Assembly (NCBI RefSeq): GCF_001544795.2
Contig: NZ_FCOI02000017.1
Coordinates: forward strand, 62,001-126,000
DNA: 64,000 nt
Reading direction: 5' to 3'
DNA from: Caballeronia temeraria
GTDB lineage: Bacteria > Pseudomonadota > Gammaproteobacteria > Burkholderiales > Burkholderiaceae
The translations under genes and the position numbers were made by a program. Below are positions 26,940 to 36,621 of the stretch, piece after piece. The notes under the pieces were generated by a model, which saw only the letters and a list, made by a program, of their open reading frames with translations, was not told the origin of the DNA and ran no database searches. The first letter of the stretch is position 1; each line of letters opens with the position of its first letter.

Positions 26940-27129
26940 AACGGCCTCCACGATCGCCATGATCACAGGACCCGGACGCTTCGCTTGCAAGGAAGGGGCT
27001 AGCGTACCCCTTGCATCCGTGGATGCTTAACCGAGTGACGCTTGGTGGCGACCCCAGAGGTCAAATCAACAGACGGGTTCGATGGTGAGTGCGTCAGTTA
27101 CCTGCGAAAACAGCACCGCCAAGGTTCGC

Positions 27130-27774
27130 TCAAATTCGACGATTTTCCTCACAATCGTTCCAGTACCGCAGTGGGTCGCGATGGTCTGGATAACGTGAAT
27201 CAAGCCACGCTGCGAGCTTCGCCCAGTCTGGATGGTGGGTTCCTGTTCGCGCCGACCAGTTCGACGATCGCTCGAGAATTCGACCCGTCCCGCGATCGCG
27301 AACAAGCACGCTGCCGAGACCGCTCGAAGTGTTTGCCTGTGATTCGACAAGGTAGCGTGGCAGGAGCCTGAGTTCAGCATCCTTGGCCCATCCGTATAAC
27401 CCGCGAATTACGCCGGCGGCATCTCGCAATTCGGTGGGGCCGCTTTCCGGGCGAACCGCTGTCCACCCTTCAGGAAACTCCGCGACAACCTCGTCTTTGC
27501 CTTCTCGCACCCACTTCACGCGCAAAGCCCGCGTCATCGCTTCGCGCATGCGAGGCACCGACAGGTACCCCGGCGGCAGTTCGATCGACACCGGCAGCGT
27601 GATCAGGTTGTCTTTCCAGAGAACGGATGCGTCCTCAACGCGCTTGCCGACATCGGAGACGTCTGGTCCGAACGGATTCTCGGGGCGGCTCGACACGCTC
27701 GCCTTTGCCGGCGGCAACCCCTCGAAGAGGCGCTCAGCGTCCTGACGGGTCAGTTTCGACTTTCCTTTATTCAT
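27130..27774 (-). CDS. Hypothetical protein, 214 aa
   Basis: No family recognised. The protein is soluble and charged, with a basic N-terminus (MNKGKSKLTRQDAERLF), a central LPVSIELPPGYLSVPRMREAMTRA and a C-terminal part with VRDRGTGRILERSSNWSA and a WLDSRYPDHRDPLRYWND ending. Codon use looks genuine. The ATG overlaps the stop of a possible 79-codon ORF (27771-28010), which might couple the two. No mobile-element gene was recognised next to it. Confidence 0.7.
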   Translation of the reverse strand: MNKGKSKLTRQDAERLFEGLPPAKASVSSRPENPFGPDVSDVGKRVEDASVLWKDNLITLPVSIELPPGYLSVPRMREAMTRALRVKWVREGKDEVVAEFPEGWTAVRPESGPTELRDAAGVIRGLYGWAKDAELRLLPRYLVESQANTSSGLGSVLVRDRGTGRILERSSNWSARTGTHHPDWAKLAAWLDSRYPDHRDPLRYWNDCEENRRI

Positions 27775-28010
27775 GGTCTCTCAGTGCCAGATTTGGATCG
27801 GCTCAAACGCGCACGCGCCCTCATTGCAAAGCGGTCTAGCGACGACGATAGCGCATATGATCTCACGCTCTCAAGCTCGCGTTCATCGTAGCCGCTAACG
27901 TGTTGACCTTGGGCCGACGCCGCGGGGCGCGAAGCAAACGACGTCACGGTGTGTGGCGCTCGCTCGGAAAGTGTGTCCCCAATCAGATCGGGCGCCAACG
28001 TTGTCAGCAA
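27771..28010 (-). CDS. Possible small protein, 79 aa
   Basis: Open frame whose stop overlaps the start of the 214-aa gene by four bases (ATGA). Rich in Ser and Arg, ending in RFAMRARARLSRSKSG. No motif, no convincing ribosome site. It could be a real coupled leader gene, the end of a truncated gene, or chance. Confidence 0.3.
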   Translation of the reverse strand: MLTTLAPDLIGDTLSERAPHTVTSFASRPAASAQGQHVSGYDERELESVRSYALSSSLDRFAMRARARLSRSKSGTERP

Positions 28011-28441
28011 AGGTGACGGTCACGATGCTTCGCCGCGTCCAAGGACGCTCGAGCTGTAGCAACACGGGCATTCGTAACACCTTCCGCAGGCGGCTAGGAA
28101 GTCTGCTTGCGCCAGATTTGCCCCAACAGGACGATGGTCTTTATTGCTGAGAAAATCCGCATTGATGGTTAGTTGCGCTGTTTTGCCACCTGGAGGCACT
28201 TCGCGATAAAAAGGAGACGCCGTCACGTCGAGAGGAGACGCCATTCCTGCGCCAGTCTTATCGCTCAAACGACAACTCCGCTTGGCGGTCCCAGACGAGA
28301 CATTCGATCAGACCAGTGCAAAGGCTGATAAACGCTCGCCCGCGGTGCCTCGGGCCCTCCAGGTTTGAGTGAGCCTGCGCGCGTTCAAGATGTGACGGTC
28401 AGTCAGTTCAAAGCAATCAGATCCGAGGAAGAGCGAGGGCA
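28011..28441. other. Region without a supported gene
   Basis: A minus-strand frame at 28020-28268 (82 codons, with a Cys-rich stretch CGRCYECPCC) exists but shows no known family and no ribosome site. Nothing else is supported up to the GGDEF-EAL gene. Confidence 0.25.
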
Positions 28442-30157
28442 TCATGTGGCGAAGACGCGTGTAAGGTCCAACTCGGCAGCCGGTACCGGCCTGCCGATGA
28501 AGTATCCTTGCGCAGCATCGCACCCGAGCTTTTGCACCAGCGCGAGCTGCTCCTCACTCTCAACGCCTTCGGCTACCGTTTTCATGCCGAGCGCGCGCGC
28601 CAGCGCCACCATCGCTTCGATCATGGCGCGAGCCCGGCGACCCGTTTCGTCACCGGTCAGCTGCTGCACGAACGACTTATCGATCTTTATGCGGTCGATC
28701 GGCAACTCAGTAAGATACGAGAGGCTTGAATAGCCTGTACCGAAATCGTCGAGAGAGACAGTCGCACCGAGCTTTCGGACCGCCTCAAGCGATCGCGAAG
28801 CGGCCAGGAAGTCACTTACGACCACCGCCTCAGTCACTTCGATATCAAGTGCTGAAGGACACACGCCGGCAGCCTCGGCCGCCTTCTCGACCATTGGAGC
28901 GAGATTGCAGTCTTGAATGATTTCCGCGGAGAGATTGACGGCGACCTTAAACCGCATCCGGTACGCCGCCTGCCATTGCGCCGCCTGGCGTAACGCACGG
29001 TGAATCAGCCACTCCCCGGTCGCCTCGTGCACTGGCGACGCGAGCAGTACATCAAGGAAATCGGGTGGCGCCAGAAGTCCCAATTCGGGATGGTTCCATC
29101 GCACAAGCGCTTCCGCTCCACAGAAATAGCCCGTGACCAAATTCAGTTGTGGCTGAAAATACAGTTCGAACTGGCCTGTCGCGCTGGCATTCTCCAGATC
29201 AGCGCGCAGCCGAAGACGATTCGAGAGACGCTGTGCGTCCTCCTTCCCGAACGACCATACGCGCGATCCGCCGAGGCGCTTCGCGTGATACATCGCGGTG
29301 TCGGCATTGCGCAGCAACTCGTCTGCATTCGCCGCCGACACCGGGTAGCGGGCCAGTCCAATGCTTGCACTCACCGACGCGCGGACACACGGAGTCTCAA
29401 TGCGCTCGCGCATGCGCACGATGATGTCTTTTGCGACGCGCTCAGCCTCGCCTTCTGTCGCATCGACGAGGAAAACCACAAACTCGTCACCGCCGATGCG
29501 CGAAGCATGGGCGCGCTTACCGATCGACACCGTAAGACGCTCGCTGATCACGCGCAAAACCTCATCTCCAGCCGCATGGCCAACGGAATCGTTTATCTCC
29601 TTGAAGCGGTCAAGGTCGATAAAGAGTAGATCGACGGAACTGGCGATCCGTCTATCGACGAGATCGCTCAAGCGGTTCAGCAGTTCGCGCCGATTAATGA
29701 GGCCGGTGAGCGCATCATGCGCGGCCTGATCCGACAAGCGCTCCGACATGGCGCGTGCCTCGCTGACATCGCGAACCAGCACGGTGACGCCGCCCTCACA
29801 GGGGAACGCCCGAGCTTCGAACCACGTATCGAGCGGCGCGTAAAACTCGGTCACAGTGATAGGCAAGCCAGTCTCGGCCGCCTGCCGATAAGCCCTTTCA
29901 TAGCCCGACCCGACGAGGTCCGGATACTCAGCCCAGATTTCGCGACCGATCAACTCGGCCGATGGACGCTTGAACAACCGCGCAGCGGTGCGGTTGACGT
30001 TGCGAAACCTCCACTGTCGGTCAAGCAGCATTACGCCGTCTGTAATGTGGTCCAGCAGGTGGAAACCGCCGATGTCGCTGCTCGCGTGGACATGTTCGCA
30101 AGAGAAGCGCGACACGTCTCGTCGCTGGACGGATTGTTTGTCGTTGTGCTTCGTCAT
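28442..30157 (-). CDS. PAS-GGDEF-EAL protein (cyclic-di-GMP synthase/phosphodiesterase)
   Basis: 571 aa, cytosolic, no membrane segment. PAS-like sensor at about 35-135 (LLDRQWRFRNVNRTAARLF). GGDEF domain with intact active site G222-F226 (RIGGDEFVVF); no RxxD inhibitory site is evident upstream of it. EAL domain with intact EAL at 349-351, NHPELG, and loop DDFGTGYSS at 470-478. Both halves keep their catalytic residues, so it could make or degrade cyclic-di-GMP depending on the PAS signal. It stands alone, divergent from the hybrid kinase with about 900 bp between. Confidence 0.92.
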   Translation of the reverse strand: MTKHNDKQSVQRRDVSRFSCEHVHASSDIGGFHLLDHITDGVMLLDRQWRFRNVNRTAARLFKRPSAELIGREIWAEYPDLVGSGYERAYRQAAETGLPITVTEFYAPLDTWFEARAFPCEGGVTVLVRDVSEARAMSERLSDQAAHDALTGLINRRELLNRLSDLVDRRIASSVDLLFIDLDRFKEINDSVGHAAGDEVLRVISERLTVSIGKRAHASRIGGDEFVVFLVDATEGEAERVAKDIIVRMRERIETPCVRASVSASIGLARYPVSAANADELLRNADTAMYHAKRLGGSRVWSFGKEDAQRLSNRLRLRADLENASATGQFELYFQPQLNLVTGYFCGAEALVRWNHPELGLLAPPDFLDVLLASPVHEATGEWLIHRALRQAAQWQAAYRMRFKVAVNLSAEIIQDCNLAPMVEKAAEAAGVCPSALDIEVTEAVVVSDFLAASRSLEAVRKLGATVSLDDFGTGYSSLSYLTELPIDRIKIDKSFVQQLTGDETGRRARAMIEAMVALARALGMKTVAEGVESEEQLALVQKLGCDAAQGYFIGRPVPAAELDLTRVFAT

Positions 30158-30245
30158 GCCTTCGTGATGTAGTTGACTGGAGAACGGCTTGGCATCAGCC
30201 CGGATTAGTTGGGCGTCGTCGAGACTAGCTTGGGAGCGAGGGCTC

Positions 30246-30261
30246 GCCTTGCCGGCAAGGC
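30246..30261. promoter_or_regulatory. Perfect 16-bp palindrome
   Basis: GCCTTGCCGGCAAGGC is exactly self-complementary. It lies about 90 bp upstream of the GGDEF-EAL start, where an operator for a dimeric regulator could sit. Function not known. Confidence 0.3.
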
Positions 30262-30714
30262 TTCAACGTTGGCTGCGGATGACCGAAAGCCACAGCTTCT
30301 TTGAGAGGGGACTCTCTGCATTGCTTCGCGTTCAGGTTTTGTTTATACGTCGGTTTCACTGATACTTTAACGGCTCGCGTCTTAAATACTTGATCCGCCT
30401 TTGTCTCGAAAACTCTGACTGCCCACGTATGGATCATTAGAGCGTAACGACAACTGAGACCGCACGCCTCGTACGCTAACTGCGCAAGACATGCGCTCAT
30501 CTTTTATCGACGCGGGCCGCCGTGCTTTGCCGCGCCGCTTTAACGCGGCCAGCAATTTCAGGTATCCGCATTTGAAATTTGAAGGCGACTGCGGCAAACC
30601 GACATATCAGAATGATTGATGGACGCCATCAGAACAAAGTATTAGAGGTGACTTTCCCCTCGGGATTACAATCCGACTACTCTCAGGTTCGTCAACTTGT
30701 GATGACCCTTTTAG

Positions 30715-30741
30715 CGCCGCTCTGGAACGGGGCGGCGTTTT
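30715..30741 (+). terminator. Terminator-like hairpin
   Basis: CGCCGC and GCGGCG pair across an 11-base loop and are followed by TTTT. No plus-strand gene was recognised upstream, so it could end an unseen small RNA or be chance. Confidence 0.3.
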
Positions 30742-31073
30742 CTCGCGCGGTGGCATGCCGTTGTCCGTTGGGGCGTACCGGTCGCGGCGTCATCCGATCT
30801 GCACCCGGCACAATGAGCTTCACTGGATTGCCGACGAGCATGGCCGGCCATATCGGAACACGGCTAACGTGGCAGTGCCCATAGGCGACGTCCACGGCTA
30901 GGCAGCTCATAAATGAAGCCTGGCTGCTTAGGTCTAGCCGCGGTTCGTCCTCAACCGCGTTCCTGGTCCGACCCGTACCCAGTCGTGCCATGCAAAGCGC
31001 TGGCCGAGTCGCAAAAATGTACGAGGGAACACCTCATGCAAACAAAAGAAATTAGACAGGCTCCGACGACGCC

Positions 31074-32978
31074 ATGATCGTTCGCATCGCGCAATATCCA
31101 CTGAAACAACGCCTGCTATTGGGTATCGCGTCCACAGCAATAATATTGTTGGCTCAGCAGGCGCTGACTTTGTTTGCACACGGACGGCTGACGTTTCTCT
31201 TTTTGAGTGCGACCCTTCCTTTGATCACCGTGCTGTTTGGCGCGTGGTCGGGATTACTGCTCTTGTTAAGCGGCATGATATTCGGCGCGCTTTGGATGCA
31301 GCCCGTTGGCAGCCTGGCCGTTCCGCAGCGAGACGATCAGATCGTGCTGCTGGCCTACGTGGTGGTCAGCGCATTTCTGGTGGCGGCCGGCCACCAACTC
31401 GCTAAAGTGGCCCAGCGCGCCGGACGAGCCGAAGCGGCTACACAGAATGCCGCAGATCGCCTTTTGCAAGTCGAGCGCGACGCCCGGCACCGGTTCGACG
31501 TGGCCTTGAACAGCGCCGGCGTGCCTTTTTTCATCCTCACGCCAGTTGTGCGCCAAGGCCGCATCGCAGAACTTAGATGGGACTACCTGAACGAGGCGGC
31601 CGCCCAACTCTTCAACCAAACCGCGGCGGTCGTGATCGGCAGCTCGACTATGTATGTGCGTCCGACCGGCTGGGATGCAAACGTGCTGCTCGCGCGACTC
31701 GCGCCGCTTGCTGAACGCCCAGGTCGCGAGGCGTTCGATGTTCGAGTGCAAGGTGCAAACGGCGAGCAGTGGTTTCAGGTCGTCGCGGCGTCGCTGGGCG
31801 GTTCGGTCGTCGCCTGGTGTGGTGACGTAACGCCGCGCGTGCGCGCCGAACAAGCTCTTTCGGAGGCCGACCGCCGCAAAGACGAGTTTCTCGCAACCCT
31901 TGCACACGAACTACGCAATCCGTTGGCGCCGATCAGACAGGTCGCCGAGATACTCGAACAGCCAGGCTTGAGCGAAGACCGCAGGGCCTGGTGCATCAAC
32001 GTCCTGCGCCGGCAGTCGGCCGCGATGGCGCTTCTACTTGACGATTTGCTAGATGTTTCGCGCATCACACGCGGGGCGCTGAAACTGCGTAAAGAGGCCG
32101 TTGCACTTCGAGAGGTCGTCGAAGAAGCGATCGAGGTCGCCAGGCCGATCCTTGTAGGCAAAGCTCAGGAGCTTGTCGTTAAACCACCCACACGGCCGTT
32201 GCATATCGAAGCAGACCGGCTCCGACTGGCGCAGGTGCTAGCCAACCTGCTGATGAACGCTGCGAAGTACACGCCACCGGGTGGGCGCATTGAACTAACC
32301 GCGACCGCAGATGAACACGAAATCGTCCTGTCTGTCGCGGACAATGGGATTGGCATTGAGCCCGATAAGCTCTCTGCTATCTTCGCGATGTTTTCGCAAC
32401 TGAATAGCGACCAGCACCGGCAAGGTGGTCTGGGCATCGGGCTCGCTCTGTCGAGATCGCTGATCGAGTTACATGGAGGTCGACTCACCGCCTCGAGCAC
32501 CGGGAGAAACCGGGGAAGCTGCTTCTCCGTTCATCTGCCAGCATCATCGCGAGTGTTCCCGCCGCCGGCACCAACCCGCCCTGCAACTGCCAGTCGCTCG
32601 CCGGTCCAGAAGCATCGCATCTTAGTCGTCGATGACAATGTCGATGCAGCTGACGCAATGACGGCATTCCTCGAAATGGAAGGGCACGAAGTCCGGACAG
32701 TCTATTCCGGTGAGGAGGCGGTCGACCTCCTAGCAATCTACAATGCGAACGTGATATTGCTTGATCTCGGTTTGCCCGGAATGAGCGGAATCGATGTTGC
32801 TCGCCGCGTCCGGGCTACGCCCTCGACAAATGACGTGACGCTCATTGCCATCACCGGATGGGGTCAGCCGCAGGATCGGGCAAGTACAGCGGAGGCCGGG
32901 TTCGACTTCCACTTCACAAAGCCGGTCGATGTACAGCAGTTAAGCCAAGCCATCGAGACAGCGGGCACCGTCCTCTGA
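31074..32978 (+). CDS. Hybrid sensor histidine kinase with receiver domain
   Basis: 634 aa. Hydrophobic membrane region at about 13-107. A PAS-like region follows at about 135-255. HisKA domain with phosphoacceptor H278 in FLATLAHELRNPLAPI. HATPase: N box NLLMNAAKYT (391-400), G boxes DNGIGI and GGLGIGLALS. C-terminal receiver with acidic pair VVDDN near 520 and phosphorylatable D564 in ILLDLGLPGMSG. No separate response regulator is adjacent, so phosphoryl transfer to its own receiver and then to an unlinked partner is likely. Signal unknown. Confidence 0.92.
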   Translation: MIVRIAQYPLKQRLLLGIASTAIILLAQQALTLFAHGRLTFLFLSATLPLITVLFGAWSGLLLLLSGMIFGALWMQPVGSLAVPQRDDQIVLLAYVVVSAFLVAAGHQLAKVAQRAGRAEAATQNAADRLLQVERDARHRFDVALNSAGVPFFILTPVVRQGRIAELRWDYLNEAAAQLFNQTAAVVIGSSTMYVRPTGWDANVLLARLAPLAERPGREAFDVRVQGANGEQWFQVVAASLGGSVVAWCGDVTPRVRAEQALSEADRRKDEFLATLAHELRNPLAPIRQVAEILEQPGLSEDRRAWCINVLRRQSAAMALLLDDLLDVSRITRGALKLRKEAVALREVVEEAIEVARPILVGKAQELVVKPPTRPLHIEADRLRLAQVLANLLMNAAKYTPPGGRIELTATADEHEIVLSVADNGIGIEPDKLSAIFAMFSQLNSDQHRQGGLGIGLALSRSLIELHGGRLTASSTGRNRGSCFSVHLPASSRVFPPPAPTRPATASRSPVQKHRILVVDDNVDAADAMTAFLEMEGHEVRTVYSGEEAVDLLAIYNANVILLDLGLPGMSGIDVARRVRATPSTNDVTLIAITGWGQPQDRASTAEAGFDFHFTKPVDVQQLSQAIETAGTVL

Positions 32979-33468
32979 CCGCATGGGGTGACGCGAGGGC
33001 AGCTTGCTTTTAAGCAGCGTGCTTTGCGAGCCGGAGTAGTGCATAGCACGTTCCTTTAAGATGCTGTGAACCAAGGGCAACACTTGAGTCGAGGCGGATC
33101 AGGCCACTTAACTACCCCCTTAGATTCGAGCGAGGAGCGCCGGACGGGACGATTCGTCGGCTCTCGCCAAAAGCTCGTCGCTCGACCTGCTGAAATTTTT
33201 GGCAAACGCCGGGCCTTCGCACAGCCGGAAGCGCGCACGGCACGGCGGCGAAGTCGTGTACGACGGCGATCGGTGTTCGCCCACGGTTTTCACCCCCTCG
33301 TCTTCCAGCAGCCTCCTTCAGTGGCGATAGTGCGTGCATCCGTTCGGCGCTTTCCGTGTGGCGCAGGCGTGTCTTGAGCGTTTTTGGCGGCTCGTCGCTG
33401 CGTTGAAAGCACGCTTCGACCTAGGGGTACACTTGCAGTTTCCGGCTTTCCCACCTCGATCGGGCGTC
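32979..33468. other. Intergenic region, no gene seen
   Basis: 490 bp between the hybrid kinase and the first LysR gene. Open frames on both strands have no motif and look like compositional artefacts. It should contain the promoter of the LysR gene; no clear operator was recognised. Confidence 0.3.
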
Positions 33469-34389
33469 ATGGACCTCAAGCAAATCCAGTATTTCATCGC
33501 CCTCTTCGAGGATGGCTCCGCCACGCGCGCGGCCAAGCGGCTCAATATCGTGCAGCCCGCTCTCAGCATGCAGATCTCGAAGCTCGAAGCCGAACTGCGA
33601 CAGACCCTCTTCGAGCGAGGTCCGCACGGCATGGCGCCGACCGATGCGGCGCGCCTTATGTATCGCCTGTACACGCCGATCATGCGAGACATTGAGCACG
33701 CTCGCGAGCAGTTGAGCCGGCAGGACGTAATCGTCACAGGTCGCGTTTCGCTGGGCATGGTGGCGTCGGAAGCAGAAAGCGTCTTACCCGAGTCGCTCGC
33801 GAGGTTTGACGCGCTCTTTCCCCAGGTCGAGGTGTCGGTGGCCGACGGCTTCAGCGCACAGCTCATCGATGCGGTCGAGGCAGGCCGGCTCGATGCGGCG
33901 ATCATCAACAAGCCGCGCGGTCGCCTCGCGCTCGACGTCGAGCCATTGCTGATCGAGGAAATGGTGCTCGTGACGAGCGCCGTACATGGCGTCGAGTTGC
34001 CGCAGGAGATCGACCTCGCGAATATGTCCAGGATAGAACTCGTGCTGCCGACGCGCCGCAACGGCCTGCGCGGCGCGCTCGATGCCGCGCTAATGGCCGC
34101 CGATATCATCATCAAGCCGAAGTTCGAAATTGATCTGCTCAGCTCAATCGTCCAGTTCGTCGAGCAGGGAAACATCGCGACGATCCTGCCGCGCGTGGTT
34201 GTCCAGCCCAAGGTCGATGAAGGCGTGCTGCGCGCTCACACGATCAAATCACCGCCGATCGTACGGCACATCATCCAGGTCACACACCCGAAGCGGCCGA
34301 TCGGACCCGCCGCACAGGCGCTCATCACGATTATCACTGATGAGATAAAGCGCGTGACGACGGGCGTTTTGCGAACACAAGCGCCTTAG
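33469..34389 (+). CDS. LysR family regulator of the furan operon (paralogue 1)
   Basis: 306 aa. N-terminal winged helix: YFIALFEDGSATRAAKRLNIVQPALSMQISKLE-type sequence spans residues 8-40, followed by the effector domain. Very similar along its length to the LysR protein at 47552 (shared opening MDLKQIQYFIALFEDGS, shared AAKRLNIVQPALSMQI and NKPR). Start chosen at the conserved MDLKQIQ; the longer frame upstream has no homology. It converges on the fatty acid hydroxylase gene with a four-base overlap of stops. By position and by comparison with Cupriavidus HmfR1/HmfR2 it likely controls furan catabolism. Confidence 0.88.
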   Translation: MDLKQIQYFIALFEDGSATRAAKRLNIVQPALSMQISKLEAELRQTLFERGPHGMAPTDAARLMYRLYTPIMRDIEHAREQLSRQDVIVTGRVSLGMVASEAESVLPESLARFDALFPQVEVSVADGFSAQLIDAVEAGRLDAAIINKPRGRLALDVEPLLIEEMVLVTSAVHGVELPQEIDLANMSRIELVLPTRRNGLRGALDAALMAADIIIKPKFEIDLLSSIVQFVEQGNIATILPRVVVQPKVDEGVLRAHTIKSPPIVRHIIQVTHPKRPIGPAAQALITIITDEIKRVTTGVLRTQAP

Positions 34390-35087
34390 CGGCCGCGTTC
34401 CAACGGTTCGCGCGTACTACTCGGGACGTCGCTGCGTGTGCCGAACAGCGTGTCGCAGATCGGGAACGTGAGGTTGAAGTTCTGTGTCGCCATCACTTCG
34501 GGATCATGGTGCGTGGCGTGCAAGCGCCGCACGGTGTTGACGAGCGGGACTCGGTCGAGGAACGGGCTGTCGGTGAAGTGTGAGAGCGTATGCAGGCCCT
34601 CGTACATCAGGAAGTACGCCGCCATCGTGAACAACGCGATGTAGCCTGCGTTGCGTGAGAATACGAACCCGATCACGAGCGCGAACGGCACGGCCGCCAG
34701 CACGAACGCAACCGGCGCAAAAGGCGGAAACAGCAGTGCGCGCCAGTGACGGTGGCCCTTGTATTCAAGCGTCACATGCGTGAAGAACCGGTGATGGACG
34801 GCGCAATGGCGCTTGTAGATCATGCTGAAATACTTTGTCGGACGATGCAGCACATAGCGGTGCGCCGCCCATTCCGCCCAGTTGCCGAACAGAAAGAGCG
34901 GAATGACCGCGAGCCATTCGGCGAGCGTCGGCGCATGAAGCTGCATCAGGCAATACACGATTACGCCGCCGGTGAAAAGCAATGTGAAGCCGAGGTGCAT
35001 TTCACCGCGATACCACCATGGCGTGGCATTGACATACTCATCGCGAAACTTGTAGGAACGCGCACGAACGTCTTCGTCGTATTTCAT
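34386..35087 (-). CDS. Fatty acid hydroxylase / sterol desaturase superfamily membrane protein
   Basis: 233 aa. Diiron His clusters are visible: HRYVLH near residue 77, HCAVHH near 93, a later HTLSH, and HATHH near 192, the pattern of the FA_hydroxylase superfamily. Hydrophobic segments at about 33-65 and 118-155 make it an integral membrane protein. It is the last gene of the hmf operon (62 bp behind the MFS gene). It has no assigned step in the known furfural/HMF pathway; it may modify membrane lipids or hopanoids under furan stress, or hydroxylate a hydrophobic substrate. Role unknown. Confidence 0.82.
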   Translation of the reverse strand: MKYDEDVRARSYKFRDEYVNATPWWYRGEMHLGFTLLFTGGVIVYCLMQLHAPTLAEWLAVIPLFLFGNWAEWAAHRYVLHRPTKYFSMIYKRHCAVHHRFFTHVTLEYKGHRHWRALLFPPFAPVAFVLAAVPFALVIGFVFSRNAGYIALFTMAAYFLMYEGLHTLSHFTDSPFLDRVPLVNTVRRLHATHHDPEVMATQNFNLTFPICDTLFGTRSDVPSSTREPLERGR

Positions 35088-35149
35088 CGATGTCTCCGAC
35101 TGCTGTGTAAGGCGAGCTCCGGTTGGCGCCCGCCATCATGCCCAATGAC

Positions 35150-36526
35150 TCAGGAAGGACTGCGCGCGGAACCGCCTTCGAGCTTGCCGAGCGTCTCGGG
35201 CACGACGAATGCGCCCACGAGGAAGATCACGCTGATCACGCCGACGAAGATTGCTAGCGTCATCGGCAACTGGCTCGCGTCCTTCGCCACCAGCGATACG
35301 GCCGTCGGCATCATCCCGCCGATCGCGAAGCCGATATTCCAGGAGAGGCCCGTCCCGGTCGCGCGGATCGAGGTGGGGAAGCGTTCGTTCAGAAAGATCA
35401 GGATCGGCGCATAACCGGCGCTGCCGAGCGCGCTCAGAAGCACTGCATAGACGCCGACCATCATGATGCTGTCCGCGGTAGGTAGCAGCAGGAACAGCGC
35501 GGGCAACGCGACGAGCCGGATCAGCCCGATCCACAGGAACGCACTCTTGCGGCCGATGAACGTACTGAGGTGCCCTGCTGCGATCGATGCGATCACTACC
35601 GCGATGCTGCAGATCATCAGAATCGCCGCGGCCGCACCGTTGGGTGCGTGGCTAACCACCTTCAGGAACGTCGGCAGGTAGCCCGATGTCAGGTAGTAGC
35701 CGCTGCCGCCGCCGATCGTCAGGAGCAGGTTGACGAAGAGGATCTTGCGATAGTCGCGCGAGAACAGCGTCTTCAGGGGCGAGCGCACGACTTCGACGGG
35801 CGCGCTCTTGACCTGCGCGGCGGCCTTCGCGGCCTTTTCGGCGGCGAGCTTCTTCCATAACGGCGACTCTTCAAGGCTATTGAACACGAAGAGACCGAGC
35901 ACCGAGCTGATGATGCCGGTGAAGAACATGCAGCGCCAGCCCCACACGTCAAAGGCATCGCCGGGGAACAGCGCAGACATCGCGAGGAATGTTACTGACG
36001 CGAGCAGCGCGCCGAGCCCCGCCCCGCCGCCGCCGATCAGTCCCGACACCGCGCCGCGATATTTCGGCGCGACGGATTCCGTTCCGATGGTGTGCGTGGA
36101 AGCAACCACGCCGCCGACAAACACGCCCTGGATTAGGCGCAGAATGAGAAAGAGAATCGGTGCGAGCAGGCCGACTTGGGCGACGGTCGGCAGCAAGCCG
36201 AATGCGGCCGTCGACAGGCCGACGCCAACGACCGCGATGATCATCGCGCCTTTACGGCCACGGCGATCGGCGTAAGAACCGAAGAGCGCGGAGCCGAGCG
36301 GGCGCATCAGCAGCGTCACGGCGAATGATGCATAGACGGCGGCGAGAGAAAGCATCGCGTGCTCGGAGGGGAAGAAAAGACGCCCCACCACTGGCGCGAC
36401 ATATAACAACACAAACAGGTCAAACAAATCCAGTGCCCAGCCGAGACACGAAGCTACCACTGCGCCCATCACCTGTCGCTGATCGACAGCGGGTGCGGCG
36501 GCGCCATTTTGCGCTGCTACGGACAT
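35150..36526 (-). CDS. MFS transporter of the furan operon
   Basis: 458 aa, about twelve membrane helices. MFS features: motif in LGWALDLFDLFVLLYVAP (helix 1), loop 2-3 GSYADRRGRKG, and EESPLWKK in the central loop, typical of the metabolite:H+ symporter group. The start at 36526 is set by AAGGAG six bases upstream; the ATG at 36532 is too close to it. Position between hmfH and the hydroxylase gene suggests uptake of furoate, FDCA or a related acid, comparable to HmfT carriers. Substrate inferred. Confidence 0.88.
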   Translation of the reverse strand: MSVAAQNGAAAPAVDQRQVMGAVVASCLGWALDLFDLFVLLYVAPVVGRLFFPSEHAMLSLAAVYASFAVTLLMRPLGSALFGSYADRRGRKGAMIIAVVGVGLSTAAFGLLPTVAQVGLLAPILFLILRLIQGVFVGGVVASTHTIGTESVAPKYRGAVSGLIGGGGAGLGALLASVTFLAMSALFPGDAFDVWGWRCMFFTGIISSVLGLFVFNSLEESPLWKKLAAEKAAKAAAQVKSAPVEVVRSPLKTLFSRDYRKILFVNLLLTIGGGSGYYLTSGYLPTFLKVVSHAPNGAAAAILMICSIAVVIASIAAGHLSTFIGRKSAFLWIGLIRLVALPALFLLLPTADSIMMVGVYAVLLSALGSAGYAPILIFLNERFPTSIRATGTGLSWNIGFAIGGMMPTAVSLVAKDASQLPMTLAIFVGVISVIFLVGAFVVPETLGKLEGGSARSPS

Positions 36527-36621
36527 TTCCATCTCCTTGAATTCACCGGGCCATCTCTCGATCGAACCCGGGTTGAAGGCACGTTGTTATAGCGTGCTCT
36601 TATTGCCGTTAAAGAAACTTG

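Larger units (their letters stand above)
30158..31073. other. Long intergenic region with palindromes
   Basis: 916 bp without a supported gene between two divergent signalling genes. It holds a perfect 16-bp palindrome (30246-30261), a terminator-like hairpin (30715-30741) and several AT-rich stretches around 30340-30400. Short ORFs here have no motifs. Confidence 0.35.
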
